Source: an uncultured Caulobacterales bacterium (GTDB taxonomy: Bacteria > Pseudomonadota > Alphaproteobacteria > Caulobacterales > Caulobacteraceae). Taken from it: a stretch of 64,000 bases of DNA. Location of the stretch: the NCBI GenBank assembly GCA_903900155.1, contig CAIUMD010000046.1, forward strand, positions 24,938 to 88,937, given 5' to 3'. This document shows, in pieces, positions 1 through 8,309 of the stretch (position 1 is the first letter of the stretch; the number at the start of each line of letters is the position of its first letter). The notes below the pieces were generated by a model that saw nothing but the letters and a program-made list of their open reading frames with translations, had not been told where the DNA came from and made no database searches. The position numbers and the translations under genes are program-made.

Positions 1-284
1 AGGCGGTACAGCTCAGGTTCGTAGTACCGCAGCAATGTGCGGGCGAATTGACCGGGTTCAAGTCCCAGGCTTTCGGCCCAGACGGCCTGGGCCTCGATCG
101 GCACGCGACCCAGACCATTCTCCACCTGAGACACGAAGGTATAATAACGCAGGCCGGTCTTCTCGGCCAACTCGGCCTGAGTCAAGCCCACCGACTCGCG
201 TGCAGCCTTAAGCCACCGCCCCGCTTCACGCCGGAGGGTCTTCGTCAACGCCGCCTTGGCGGGGTTCATCGCCGTTCTGGACAT
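1..284 (-). CDS. XRE-family helix-turn-helix regulator (3' part cut by window edge)
   Basis: The reverse strand encodes a DNA-binding protein that runs off the left edge. Residues about 34-58 (LTQAELAEKTGL followed by VSQVENG) form a typical XRE/Cro-type HTH. Two in-frame ATG codons are possible, at 284 and at 269. Neither has a strong Shine-Dalgarno, so the start is uncertain. The visible 94 residues hold only the HTH and its C-terminal flank; any effector domain lies outside the window. A perfect palindrome in the upstream gap is a good candidate for its own operator. It diverges from the glycosyltransferase at 441, so it may control both. The family call is firm; the regulated process is unknown. 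Confidence 0.8.
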   Translation of the reverse strand, partial: MSRTAMNPAKAALTKTLRREAGRWLKAARESVGLTQAELAEKTGLRYYTFVSQVENGLGRVPIEAQAVWAESLGLEPGQFARTLLRYYEPELYR

Positions 285-335
285 CGCTAAGCCGCTTTCG
301 CGCCCAACTGCGGGCACGCCCCTAGTTGTTACACA

Positions 336-351
336 TTGCGTAAAAACGCAA
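336..351. promoter_or_regulatory. Palindromic candidate operator between the XRE regulator and the glycosyltransferase
   Basis: TTGCGT-AAAA-ACGCAA is a perfect inverted repeat with 6-bp arms. A further TTGCG lies at 359-363, and GCGCAA occurs at 428-433. Repeated TTGCG/CGCAA half-sites in the shared upstream region of an XRE gene fit an autoregulatory operator. Binding is inferred from position and symmetry only. Confidence 0.45.
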
Positions 352-440
352 CAATCTGTTGCGACCTCATCGAGAGGCCTTGCGGATCATGAATTCCGCA
401 CATACAGTTTTTATGCAACTATTTTGAGCGCAACAAACAC

Positions 441-1454
441 ATGTTTGTCTCGATCGACCCCGCCCACTCTCGCGCCGCCGCCGTCAAGGCCCGGCCGCGC
501 CTGTCGCTGATCATGGTCGTCTATATGACCGGCCCGGCGCTGATGGAGAGCGTACGTCACGTCCTGGACGAGCCGCTGGTCGAGGATTTCGTCCTCGTCG
601 ACAACGGATCGTCCCTGGCCGACGCAGCATGGCTGCGCGAACTGGCCCGCCGCGAACCGCGCGTACAGCTGCTGCAGGGCCTGGGCAATGTCGGCTTCGC
701 GCGCGCCGCCAATCTGGGCGCGGCCGCGGCGAAGGGGCAAGCGCTCGTCTTCCTCAATCCGGACGCGTTCCTGACCCCCGGCGCGGTGGCGGCCCTCGTG
801 GACGCCGCCCGCGACCGCCCCTCGCCCTGCGTGATCGGGGCCCGGGTCTTCAACACCGACGGCACAGAACAGCGGGGCGCGCGGCGCGGCGAGATCACGC
901 CGGTCACGACCCTGCTTACCCTCTCGAAGCTTAGCGCCACCCTGCCCCCGCTGCGCCGCTTCGAGATCCACCGGGAGAGCGAAGCCCCCCCTTCGCACCC
1001 GGTGGACACCCCTACGATCTCGGGCGCCTGCTTCTACATGTCGGCGTCCGACTTCCACGTCCTTGGCGGTTTCGACGAAGGCTTCTTCCTGCACGTCGAG
1101 GACATCGACCTGTGCTGGCGCGCCCGCCAGCAGGGCGGCAGCGTGCTGTTCCAGCCCAACGCCCGCATCATCCACGTCGGCTCGACCAGCAAGGAAAACC
1201 CGCTGATCATCGAGTGGCACAAGGGCAAGGGCCTGGTCCGCTACTTCCTCAAGCGCGCCGACACCCTGCAGCGCAAGCTGCTGGCCCTGGTGCTGGCTCC
1301 GCTGATCCTAGGCACGGCCGTCGCCCGCCCGCTGCTGCGCCAGCTGCTGCGCGGGCGCATGGGCCGTCCGGTCGAGCGCCTGGCGCCCCTGAGCAAGGCG
1401 CCCCAGACCAACGCACCCCAGACCAACGCGCCCTTGACGAAATCGGCGGCCTGA
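441..1454 (+). CDS. Family 2 glycosyltransferase (rhamnosyltransferase-like)
   Basis: This is a 337-residue cytoplasmic or membrane-associated GT-A glycosyltransferase. It would transfer a sugar from a nucleotide donor to a cell-surface polysaccharide or glycolipid. Visible family features are the donor-binding beta strand VLVDNGS (about 51-57), NVGFARAANLGA (83-94), the metal-binding segment FLNPDAF (about 105-110) and the acceptor/base region HVEDIDLCWR with Glu-Asp at about 220-221, as in WbbL-type rhamnosyltransferases. A hydrophobic stretch near 275-295 may anchor it. The C terminus carries a short repeat (APQTN twice) that looks non-functional. Sugar and acceptor cannot be read from sequence. 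No polysaccharide cluster surrounds it. Confidence 0.85.
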   Translation: MFVSIDPAHSRAAAVKARPRLSLIMVVYMTGPALMESVRHVLDEPLVEDFVLVDNGSSLADAAWLRELARREPRVQLLQGLGNVGFARAANLGAAAAKGQALVFLNPDAFLTPGAVAALVDAARDRPSPCVIGARVFNTDGTEQRGARRGEITPVTTLLTLSKLSATLPPLRRFEIHRESEAPPSHPVDTPTISGACFYMSASDFHVLGGFDEGFFLHVEDIDLCWRARQQGGSVLFQPNARIIHVGSTSKENPLIIEWHKGKGLVRYFLKRADTLQRKLLALVLAPLILGTAVARPLLRQLLRGRMGRPVERLAPLSKAPQTNAPQTNAPLTKSAA

Positions 1455-1488
1455 AGCCTCACTGGATCACCTGAAGGTTGATCCAGTC

Positions 1489-1989
1489 ATGCGCCGATAT
1501 CTCGCTCTTACCGCCCTGGCTTGCGGCCTGCTGGCCGCCTCGACCGCGCACGCCCAACGCCAGCGCGGCGACGAGAGCTGGGGAAAGACCGGGATCTCGT
1601 ACCTGCAGTACCGCACCGACGCGGTCGAGTGCGCCTACAAGGTCGGCCAGAGCGCGCCGGTCGAGTACCCGCTGGTCGATATCATCTTCTCGACCAATAT
1701 CGCCATGCCGGGCGCCGAGAAGGACGTCGACATGCCGATGCGCGAGATGGTCGACGCCGCCAATCCCAATCCCGGCCGGATGAACCGCCAGTTCCGCGAG
1801 ATCTCCAGCCAGCTGCAGGAGCCGCTGGCCAAGTGCCTGGGCGAGCGCGGCTATCGCCGCTTCCGCCTCAACAGGGATCAGGTCAAGGAACTGAAGGGCC
1901 TGTCGATCGGCTCAAAGGCCCGTCAGGTCTATCTGTGGAACCTGGCCGTCGACCCACAGGTCCAGCAGCGCCAGGTGGTGCGTCGCTAG
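1489..1989 (+). CDS. Secreted hypothetical protein
   Basis: A 166-residue protein with a clear Sec signal peptide (MRRYLALTALACGLLAAS, cleavage after AHA near residue 22). The mature part is mixed charged sequence with two cysteines (in VECAYK and KCLGERGY) that could form a disulfide. There are no transmembrane segments and no motif I can assign. It starts 34 bp after the glycosyltransferase stop, so it may share its transcript, and its stop faces the next, convergent gene 6 bp away. It is a probable periplasmic protein of unknown function. Confidence 0.7.
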   Translation: MRRYLALTALACGLLAASTAHAQRQRGDESWGKTGISYLQYRTDAVECAYKVGQSAPVEYPLVDIIFSTNIAMPGAEKDVDMPMREMVDAANPNPGRMNRQFREISSQLQEPLAKCLGERGYRRFRLNRDQVKELKGLSIGSKARQVYLWNLAVDPQVQQRQVVRR

Positions 1990-1995
1990 TCTCCC

Positions 1996-2508
1996 CTACT
2001 CTCCCGTCAGCGGCTTCATGCAGGCCGCCTCGACCACGCTGTCATCGAAGGCGCCCGGCTCGGGCTTGGTCCAGGCGCGGTCCTCGAAGGCATAGGCCGT
2101 CTCGGCGCCCTTCAGATTGTTCTCGGGATAGCGATAGACCGCCAGGCTGCGGAAGCTGCGGGCCTGGCAGTCGACGTCCTGGGCCATGCGCTCGGAGCGG
2201 AAGGTCAGGCCCGCCTCGCTCTGAGGGGCGCGAAACTCGTGGCGCACCCAGACCCGCTGCCAGGGCTGCCCCGCCGGCGTCTTGCCGGTCTTGGCGAAGG
2301 TGATGATCCCCTTGTCCTCGCCCACGCCCAGGAACGGCCAGCCGATGCCCTCGATGCGCTCGGACCACCGCGGCGTGGCCTTGGTCTTCTGGTCCGGAGC
2401 CGTGATCGTCACGGAATCGACCTTGGCCTGATCGTCCCCCGCCGGAGCGGACGCCGGGACCGCCGCCTGCCCGCCCAACAGCAGAAAGGCCGTCAGCATG
2501 CCGATCAT
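1996..2508 (-). CDS. Secreted hypothetical protein
   Basis: A 170-residue protein starting at the ATG at 2508, chosen because GGGGAGCGAGCG lies directly upstream. A longer frame to 2526 would swallow that ribosome-binding site. The N terminus (MIGMLTAFLLLGGQAAVPASA) is a signal peptide. The mature region contains two cysteines, in VDCQAR and AACMKP, and no recognisable catalytic motif. It is convergent with the secreted protein at 1489. The function is unknown; a periplasmic location is the only supported inference. Confidence 0.65.
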   Translation of the reverse strand: MIGMLTAFLLLGGQAAVPASAPAGDDQAKVDSVTITAPDQKTKATPRWSERIEGIGWPFLGVGEDKGIITFAKTGKTPAGQPWQRVWVRHEFRAPQSEAGLTFRSERMAQDVDCQARSFRSLAVYRYPENNLKGAETAYAFEDRAWTKPEPGAFDDSVVEAACMKPLTGE

Positions 2509-2639
2509 CGCTCGCTCCCCATGCATTCCCTGGGAAAAGCCTAAACGCGAACGGCGTTACGCGCTACTGGGACGATCTTGACGCTTGCGCCAAATTCGAA
2601 CGGCCGTAAGACTTCCCCACGGGTAAAGGGGAATACGTA

Positions 2640-3308
2640 GTGAGTCCGACCACCGACGCCGCCGCTTCAACTGAAGTCGAGGCCGCCGAGACCGAAGCCG
2701 CCACCAAGAACCTGGTCTTCGTCGCCGCCGAGCGCCTGTTCGCCCTGCACGGCTTCCAGAACGTCTCGGTGCGCGACATCACCGCCGCCGCCGGCGTGAA
2801 CCTGGCCTCGGTGAACTATCACTTCGGGTCCAAGGACGCGTTGCTGTTCGACATCTTCAAGCGGCGCACGGCCGAGCTCAATCGCGAGCGGGCCAAGATG
2901 CTGCACGAGGCCAACGACCGGAACACCGGGTCGCCGCCGGTGCGCGAGATCCTGGCCGCCCTGCTGACTCCGCCCCTGCGCTGGCTGGCGCCCGATCACG
3001 AGCGCCGCATCTCGCTGCAGTTCCTGATCCGCGCCCGCAGCGAAGGTACCGACGAGATCCGCCAGGTGCTGAAGACCGACGTCTCGCACCTGCGCCGCTT
3101 CTCCGACGCCCTGCTGCGCGCCCGCCCCGACCTGTCGCCGGAAGACGTCTATTGGCGGCTGCACTTCACCCTGGGCATGCTGCACAATAACCGCTTCGCC
3201 GAGTTCGACCGCCTGAACGTGCTGTCGGAAGGCCAGACCAGCGAGTCCGACGTCGTGGCCCTGCTGGAGCGCATGCTGGCCTTCGCCGAGGCTGGGTTTA
3301 AGGGCTAG
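2640..3308 (+). CDS. TetR/AcrR-family transcriptional regulator
   Basis: A 222-residue one-component repressor. The N-terminal HTH spans about residues 23-68, with the diagnostic FALHGFQNVSVRDI and VNYHFGSKDALL segments. The C-terminal half is a helical ligand-binding domain of the TetR_C type. Translation starts at GTG 2640 behind AAAGGGGAA; no ATG is available before the HTH. The first 20 residues are an Ala/Glu-rich extension. There is no adjacent transporter or enzyme operon that clearly identifies its target, so the ligand is unknown. Confidence 0.85.
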   Translation: MSPTTDAAASTEVEAAETEAATKNLVFVAAERLFALHGFQNVSVRDITAAAGVNLASVNYHFGSKDALLFDIFKRRTAELNRERAKMLHEANDRNTGSPPVREILAALLTPPLRWLAPDHERRISLQFLIRARSEGTDEIRQVLKTDVSHLRRFSDALLRARPDLSPEDVYWRLHFTLGMLHNNRFAEFDRLNVLSEGQTSESDVVALLERMLAFAEAGFKG

Positions 3309-3400
3309 CGCGTCAGGCGACGTGTAAGCGGTTTCGCCGCCTGGACGCGCGACAAGCAAAGAGGAACCTCAACCATGCCGGGCGCGTTTGACGCCTCGGC

Positions 3401-4276
3401 ATGGGACGGCTGCGGATCCTTCACGAGACCCGGTACTACTATGAACGGCCGGTGCGGTTCGGACCGCAGCGGCTGCTGATCCGTCCGCGCGATAGCCACG
3501 CCCTGCGCATCGTCGAGGCCAGCTTGCGCCTCTACCCGCCCGGCGCCACGCGCTGGAGCTACGACGCCAACGGCAATTGCGTCTGTATCTTCGAGCCGAA
3601 CGACCGGTCGGACGCCATGCGGGTGGCCAGCGAGCTGGTCATCGACCGCTACCCCGCCCCCTTGGTCCCGCAGCGGGTCGAAAATCCCGACACCCTGACG
3701 CCCATCGTCTATTCCCGCGAGGATCGCACGACGCTGGAGCCGTTCATCGCCCCGGTCACCGACGATCCTGACGCGGTGCTGCTACGCTGGCTGCGTGGCC
3801 TGACCGCGCACAGGGACGAGCCGGCCCTGGCTTTCCTGTTGCGCATCAACGCGCTGATCCACAGCCAGTTCGAATATTGCAACCGCTACGAGGAAGGCGT
3901 GCAGACGCCGGTCGAGACGCTGCAGAAGCGCAGCGGCGCCTGCCGCGACCTGGCCTGGCTGATGGTCGAGGGCCTGCGCCGCCTGGGCTACGCGGCTCTG
4001 TTCGCCACGGGCTACATCCATTCGCCCGGGACGGAGATCCGCGGCGCCGGCGCGACCCACGCCTGGTGTGAGGTCTTCCTGCCGGACCTGGGCTGGCTGG
4101 AGTTCGACCCGACCAACGGCCTGGCGGAATCGCCCGACCTGATCCGCGTCGCCGCGACCCGAACGCCGTCTCAAGCGTTACCTGTATCGGGCGCCATTAT
4201 CGGCGACCCCGGCGTGGCGCGTCTTCAAGTTTCCGTGGACGTACGGTTGGTCGAGGATATCAACCATGCGGTGTGA
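3401..4276 (+). CDS. Transglutaminase-like cysteine protease-fold protein
   Basis: A 291-residue protein with the bacterial transglutaminase N-terminal beta region (about 5-85) followed by a transglutaminase-like core. A complete Cys-His-Asp triad is visible: Cys181 in SGACRD, His220 in ATHAWCEV and Asp236 in FDPTNG. Proteins of this family act as proteases, amidases or transglutaminases; the substrate here is not predictable. There is no signal peptide, so it should be cytoplasmic. No convincing ribosome-binding site precedes ATG 3401, and another ATG at 3375 is in a different frame. It does not carry the ATP-grasp or alpha-E partner genes that often accompany this family. Confidence 0.8.
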   Translation: MGRLRILHETRYYYERPVRFGPQRLLIRPRDSHALRIVEASLRLYPPGATRWSYDANGNCVCIFEPNDRSDAMRVASELVIDRYPAPLVPQRVENPDTLTPIVYSREDRTTLEPFIAPVTDDPDAVLLRWLRGLTAHRDEPALAFLLRINALIHSQFEYCNRYEEGVQTPVETLQKRSGACRDLAWLMVEGLRRLGYAALFATGYIHSPGTEIRGAGATHAWCEVFLPDLGWLEFDPTNGLAESPDLIRVAATRTPSQALPVSGAIIGDPGVARLQVSVDVRLVEDINHAV

Positions 4277-4307
4277 TAAACTCAGTGGCGTACGGGAGGA
4301 AAAGCCC

Positions 4308-4454
4308 ATGACCCGAGGCTTCCAGAACCAGGACCCGATGCAGAATGTCTGCTTCCCCAAGGCCGAGCCCAAGCCGCAGCATGGCCGCAAGCCCGACCAG
4401 GCCTGTGTGGAGCTGAAGGAAAAACGGACCTTCGAGCCCAAGCCGGGCCACTAA
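4308..4454 (+). CDS. Small conserved-looking hypothetical protein
   Basis: A 48-residue basic, proline- and lysine-rich protein. ATG 4308 is preceded by GGGAGGAAAA at ideal spacing, which decides the start over the upstream ATG at 4266 that overlaps the transglutaminase stop. It has one cysteine pair (NVCFP and QACVE) and no membrane segment. The strong ribosome-binding site and GC-biased third positions support a real gene. The function is unknown. Confidence 0.55.
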   Translation: MTRGFQNQDPMQNVCFPKAEPKPQHGRKPDQACVELKEKRTFEPKPGH

Positions 4455-4568
4455 GCCGGTGGCCTAATCCCTTGCAGCCACTCGCGGTTCGGTCGTCAGG
4501 CGAGCCGTCTATACATGTGCGCCAGGGATCGTTAACTTGTGTTAGGGGATATGGGGAGCTGATCGAGC

Positions 4569-5414
4569 ATGCGACGCCTTGCGCTCGTATGTCTGCTGAC
4601 GACGGCCGCCGTCGCGATCGTGGGATCGGCGACGGCGTTGTCGACTCGCGCCCCTGAGGAATTCAACCAGACCCTGACCCTGGCCGGCGGCCCGGAGGCG
4701 GCGAACCGACCTGCCTATATCGACGATCCGGACGCACCGATCGCGACGGCGCGCTACGGCGGCGAGGGCTCGCGGGCGCCGTCGGTCGAGGCCTATGCCG
4801 CGCCGGCGGCGGCCACGGTCGCCCTGGCGGGTGGTCCCGCCGAAATCGCGCCGACCGTCGTCGCCGAGCAGACCGCGCCTTCATCCGCGCTTAAGCCCGT
4901 CCCCGCCAAGGTCGAGACCGCACGTCCCGCCGCCCGCATCCTGGCCGAAGCGCCCGCGCCCCGTCGCGCGCCGGTGCTGGCCTTGACCCGCGTCCACGAG
5001 GTCCGCCCCTACGGGAAGGTCCTGAAGGTCGAGGTCAATGACCAGCCCCTGCCTTTCATGCCGCTGGGCCTGCAGTCGAATGCCGTCAAGCGCGTCACCC
5101 TGACGACCTCGAACATCATGTCCAGGACCCGCGCCTCGGCCGAGGACCTGAAGCGCGGTCGGTGGATGGTGTTCGCCGCCAGCTCGGGCAAGGCCTATGG
5201 CCTGAACCTGATCCGCGACGCGATCGGCGGCTGGCGCAACGCCGGCTACAGCGAGGACAAGGTGGCCCGCTTCGGCAGCCGCCAGATCGGCTTGGGCTGG
5301 CGCAAGGACAACAAGCTGATCTCGCTGACCGCCACGCGCCGCAGGCTCAACGCCTTCCACTATTCCGACAAGGACACGGTCGTGGGGCTGACGGTTTCGG
5401 TACGCGGGAAATAA
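4569..5414 (+). CDS. Exported hypothetical protein with Ala/Pro-rich N-terminal half
   Basis: A 281-residue protein with a signal peptide (MRRLALVCLLTTAAVAIVGS). Residues about 30-140 are low-complexity Ala/Pro/Val sequence containing the twice-used motif LAGGP. The C-terminal half (about 145-281) is compact, with many Arg/Lys and aromatic residues, and probably forms the folded domain. No known motif is recognised. GGGGAG lies 12-15 bp before ATG 4569. Likely periplasmic; function unknown. Confidence 0.65.
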   Translation: MRRLALVCLLTTAAVAIVGSATALSTRAPEEFNQTLTLAGGPEAANRPAYIDDPDAPIATARYGGEGSRAPSVEAYAAPAAATVALAGGPAEIAPTVVAEQTAPSSALKPVPAKVETARPAARILAEAPAPRRAPVLALTRVHEVRPYGKVLKVEVNDQPLPFMPLGLQSNAVKRVTLTTSNIMSRTRASAEDLKRGRWMVFAASSGKAYGLNLIRDAIGGWRNAGYSEDKVARFGSRQIGLGWRKDNKLISLTATRRRLNAFHYSDKDTVVGLTVSVRGK

Positions 5415-5518
5415 GGCCTTAGGTCCGCTCATCCGCCCGGCCCGCCTGTTCCGGTCTTGAAAGGCTGTGACCGGCGCACGTCTGGACCCTCGCCGCTCAC
5501 AGGCGTAAAGCGCCTCCT

Positions 5519-6931
5519 GTGTCCGATCAGCCTCCCTCCCCGCTCGCCACCCGCCTGATTTCCATCGCCGTGGCCAGTGCGCTCCTGATGGAGTTCATCG
5601 ACTCCACGGCCCTGTCGACCGCGCTCCCCACCTTGTCTCGCGCCTTCGCGGTGGATCCGATCCACCTGAAGCTGGCCTTGACCTCCTACATCCTGACCCT
5701 GGCGGTGTTCACGCCGGCCAGCGGCTGGGCGGCCGAAAGATTTGGCGCGCGACGGGTGTTCCTGTCGGCCATGAGCGTCTTCCTGCTGGGCTCGGCCCTG
5801 TGCGGCCTGTCGCGCGACCTGGAAGGCCTGGTGGCCTCGCGCATCGTCCAGGGCCTGGGCGGGGCGATGATGACGCCGGTGGCGCGGCTGATCGTGGTCG
5901 GGGCCACGCCCAAGGACAAACTGCTGACCGCCATGGGCTGGTTCACCATGCCCGCGCTCGTTGGTCCCCTGATCGGCCCGCCGATCGCCGGCCTGGTGCT
6001 CAGCATCGCCGACTGGCCGTGGATCTTCTACATCAACCTGCCCGTCGGCTTGCTGGGCATGGTCGCGGTCATGCGCTTCGTGCCCAAGAGCGAGCCGCGC
6101 AAGGACCTGGGCCGCTTCGACACCCCCGGCTTCATCCTGTCGGCCCTGGCGATCAGCGGCCTGGTGGTCGTGGCCGAGACAGCCGGCGTGGGCCTCCTGC
6201 CGCCCTGGGCGCAGGTTGGCCTGCTGGCGCTCTCGCTGGCTTGCGGCGTCGTCTACCTCCGGATCGCCAAGCGCGCCGGCCGGCCGATCCTGGACCTGAC
6301 CCTGCTGCGTTATCCCACCTATCGCGCCAGCCTGCTGGGCGGGACGCTGGTGCGACTGGGCATCGGGGCCAGTCCATTCCTGATGCCATTGCTGCTGCAG
6401 GTCGCCTTGGGTTGGAGCCCGCTGAAGGCCAGCTTCGTCACCCTGGCCACCGGCGTCGGCGTGCTGGTCGCCCGGCCGTTCGCGGCGGCGGGCCTGAAGC
6501 GCTTCGGCTTCCGCACCTCGCTGACGGTGTTCGTCAGCCTGACGGCGCTGTTCACCGCCGCGCCCGGCTTCTTCGGCCCGGCGACGCCGATGGCCCTGAT
6601 GATAGCCGTGCTGACCCTGGGCGGCTTCTGCCGCTCCAACCAGTTCATCGCCGCCAACACCATCGCCTATGCCGACGTGCCGGAAACCTCGACGGCGGCG
6701 GCTTCGACCCTGGCGGCCGTGACCCAGCAGGTGGGCCTCGCCCTGGGGGTCAGCTTAGGCGGCCTGATGCTGAATATCGCGCGAGGAACCGGCGGGGCGC
6801 TGACACCCGACCGCTTCACCTTCCCCTTCGTGGCGATCGGTCTGGTGACCCTCTTGGCCCTGCCCGTCTACCTGTCGCTGGACAAGGACGCCGGCGCGGC
6901 GATCAGCGGTCGCAGCCGGGCTGCGGCCTGA
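5519..6931 (+). CDS. MFS multidrug efflux transporter, DHA2 (14-TMS) type
   Basis: A 470-residue polytopic inner-membrane protein with about 14 hydrophobic segments. Features typical of EmrB/QacA-type proton-coupled exporters are visible: the TM1 motif ALLMEFIDSTALSTALPTL and motif A (GWAAERFGARRVFL, about 73-86). The start is GTG 5519; no strong Shine-Dalgarno is visible, and the region just upstream can form a CACAGG/CCTGTG dyad. There is no partner membrane-fusion gene next to it, so the substrate is unknown. Its 3' end overlaps the convergent UVR-motif gene by 29 bp. Confidence 0.85.
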   Translation: MSDQPPSPLATRLISIAVASALLMEFIDSTALSTALPTLSRAFAVDPIHLKLALTSYILTLAVFTPASGWAAERFGARRVFLSAMSVFLLGSALCGLSRDLEGLVASRIVQGLGGAMMTPVARLIVVGATPKDKLLTAMGWFTMPALVGPLIGPPIAGLVLSIADWPWIFYINLPVGLLGMVAVMRFVPKSEPRKDLGRFDTPGFILSALAISGLVVVAETAGVGLLPPWAQVGLLALSLACGVVYLRIAKRAGRPILDLTLLRYPTYRASLLGGTLVRLGIGASPFLMPLLLQVALGWSPLKASFVTLATGVGVLVARPFAAAGLKRFGFRTSLTVFVSLTALFTAAPGFFGPATPMALMIAVLTLGGFCRSNQFIAANTIAYADVPETSTAAASTLAAVTQQVGLALGVSLGGLMLNIARGTGGALTPDRFTFPFVAIGLVTLLALPVYLSLDKDAGAAISGRSRAAA

Positions 6932-7109
6932 GATCGTCCTCGTCGCGGCGCTTGCGGAAATAGGCCGCCTGCGGCCCGTCCTCGACGCCGCGGACCTTGG
7001 CGCTGTGCTGGATCGAGTCGATCTCGGCCCGCAGCCGCACGGCCATATCGAAGTCCTGGGCGGCGACCGCCTCGCCCAGCTGTTCCTTCAGTTCGTCGAG
7101 ATGCGACAT
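6903..7109 (-). CDS. UvrB/UvrC (UVR) motif small protein
   Basis: A 68-residue protein. Its first 33 residues (MSHLDELKEQLGEAV, then DMAVRLRAEID) match the UVR helical hairpin that mediates UvrB-UvrC contact and also occurs in stress adaptor proteins such as McsA. The rest is charged and basic. ATG 7109 follows AGAAGAGGAGG, a strong ribosome-binding site. No nuclease or helicase domain is present, so it is a stand-alone UVR protein whose partner is unknown. Its end overlaps the MFS gene on the other strand. Confidence 0.75.
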   Translation of the reverse strand: MSHLDELKEQLGEAVAAQDFDMAVRLRAEIDSIQHSAKVRGVEDGPQAAYFRKRRDEDDLRPQPGCDR

Positions 7110-7186
7110 GCGCGCCTCCTCTTCTTCGTGAGGAAAACGCATGGAGAACGCTGAACGATCCTCCCCCGCCATGCGGGGAAGCATCT

Positions 7187-8248
7187 TCAGCCCCGCGCCG
7201 CCGCGATGCGGGCGCGGGCGATCTCGTCGGCGACCAGGTTGGCCGGACGCTTTTCGCTGATGGACTGATCGATGACCTCGGCCAGGGTCTGGGCCAGGCG
7301 GTCCAGCTTGCCGGCCACCCAGTCGCCGTCGAAGGCGCCGCCGGCTTCCAGGGCGCGGATCTCGGCGGCCACATTGATGATGCCGCCGCCGTTGATGACG
7401 TAGTCGGGCGCGTAGAGGACGCCGCGATCGAACACGGTCTGGCCGATCATGGCGTCGGCCAGCTGGTTGTTGGCGCCGCCCGCGATCACCTTGACCTTCA
7501 GGCGCGGCAAGGTCGCGGCCGAGATCGCGCCCCCGAGCGCACAAGGGGCGAAGACGTCGGCCTCGACGTCGAAGATGGCGTCGGCCGGGACGATCTGGGC
7601 GCCGGTCTTGGCGGCGACCTCGTTGAGGGCCGCTTGATTGACGTCGGCGATGGTCAGGACCGCGCCGGCGGCATGCAGCTTCTCGGCCAGGTAGGCGCCG
7701 ACGTGACCGACACCCTGGATGGCGACATGGACGCCCTTCAGGTCACGGTTCAGAGCGCGCTCGACGCACAGGCGCACGCCACGGAACACGCCTTCGGCGG
7801 TCACCGGCGACGGATCGCCCGAGGCGGCCGCGTGGCCTTCCAGGCCGGCGACGAAACGGGTGGTCTTGCGGGTGTTTTCCAGGTCCGACGGCGAAACGCC
7901 GACGTCCTCGGCCGTCCAGTACTGGCCGCCCAGGCTGTCGACGGCGCGGCCGAAGGCCTCGAACAGCTCCGGCGTCTTCTGCTCACGGCTGTCGCCGATG
8001 ATCACGGCCTTGCCGCCGCCGAAGTCCAGGTCGGCCATGGCGTTCTTGTAGGACATGCCGCGCGACAGGCGCAGGGCGTCGGTCAGGGCCGCGTCGGCGC
8101 TGGAATAGTCCCACATCCGGCAGCCGCCGGCGGCCGCCCCCCGGGCGGTCGAGTGGATCGCGATAATCGACTTCAGACCAGTTTTTTCATCGAAGAAAGC
8201 GTGGACGCCTTCGTGTCCCTCGAAATCGGGGGAATCGAACAAGGTCAT
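7187..8248 (-). CDS. Leucine/valine dehydrogenase (Glu/Leu/Phe/Val dehydrogenase family)
   Basis: A 353-residue cytoplasmic NAD-dependent amino-acid dehydrogenase. It would catalyse reversible oxidative deamination of branched-chain (or aromatic) amino acids to 2-oxo acids. The N-terminal substrate domain shows GGCRMW and SYKNAMADLDFGGGKAVI, containing the two active-site lysines of the family. The Rossmann domain begins near residue 170 with the glycine-rich IQGVGHVG. The length fits leucine dehydrogenase (about 350-360) rather than the longer glutamate dehydrogenases. Leu versus Phe or Val specificity cannot be decided. It is probably catabolic, the opposite direction from the ilv genes elsewhere in the window. 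Confidence 0.85.
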   Translation of the reverse strand: MTLFDSPDFEGHEGVHAFFDEKTGLKSIIAIHSTARGAAAGGCRMWDYSSADAALTDALRLSRGMSYKNAMADLDFGGGKAVIIGDSREQKTPELFEAFGRAVDSLGGQYWTAEDVGVSPSDLENTRKTTRFVAGLEGHAAASGDPSPVTAEGVFRGVRLCVERALNRDLKGVHVAIQGVGHVGAYLAEKLHAAGAVLTIADVNQAALNEVAAKTGAQIVPADAIFDVEADVFAPCALGGAISAATLPRLKVKVIAGGANNQLADAMIGQTVFDRGVLYAPDYVINGGGIINVAAEIRALEAGGAFDGDWVAGKLDRLAQTLAEVIDQSISEKRPANLVADEIARARIAAARG

Positions 8249-8309
8249 GCCGTCGGTCTCGCGTCAGCTAGAATGAACGTGGCGGCGGTGTACGCCCCCT
8301 CGCCGCGCC

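Noticed and set aside
3375..3400. Upstream ATG at 3375 as start of the transglutaminase-like gene
   Set aside because: It is out of frame with the triad-bearing reading frame.
4532..4545. CtrA-like site TTAA-N6-TTAG upstream of the gene at 4569
   Set aside because: The CtrA consensus needs TTAA-N7-TTAA; spacing and the last half-site do not match.
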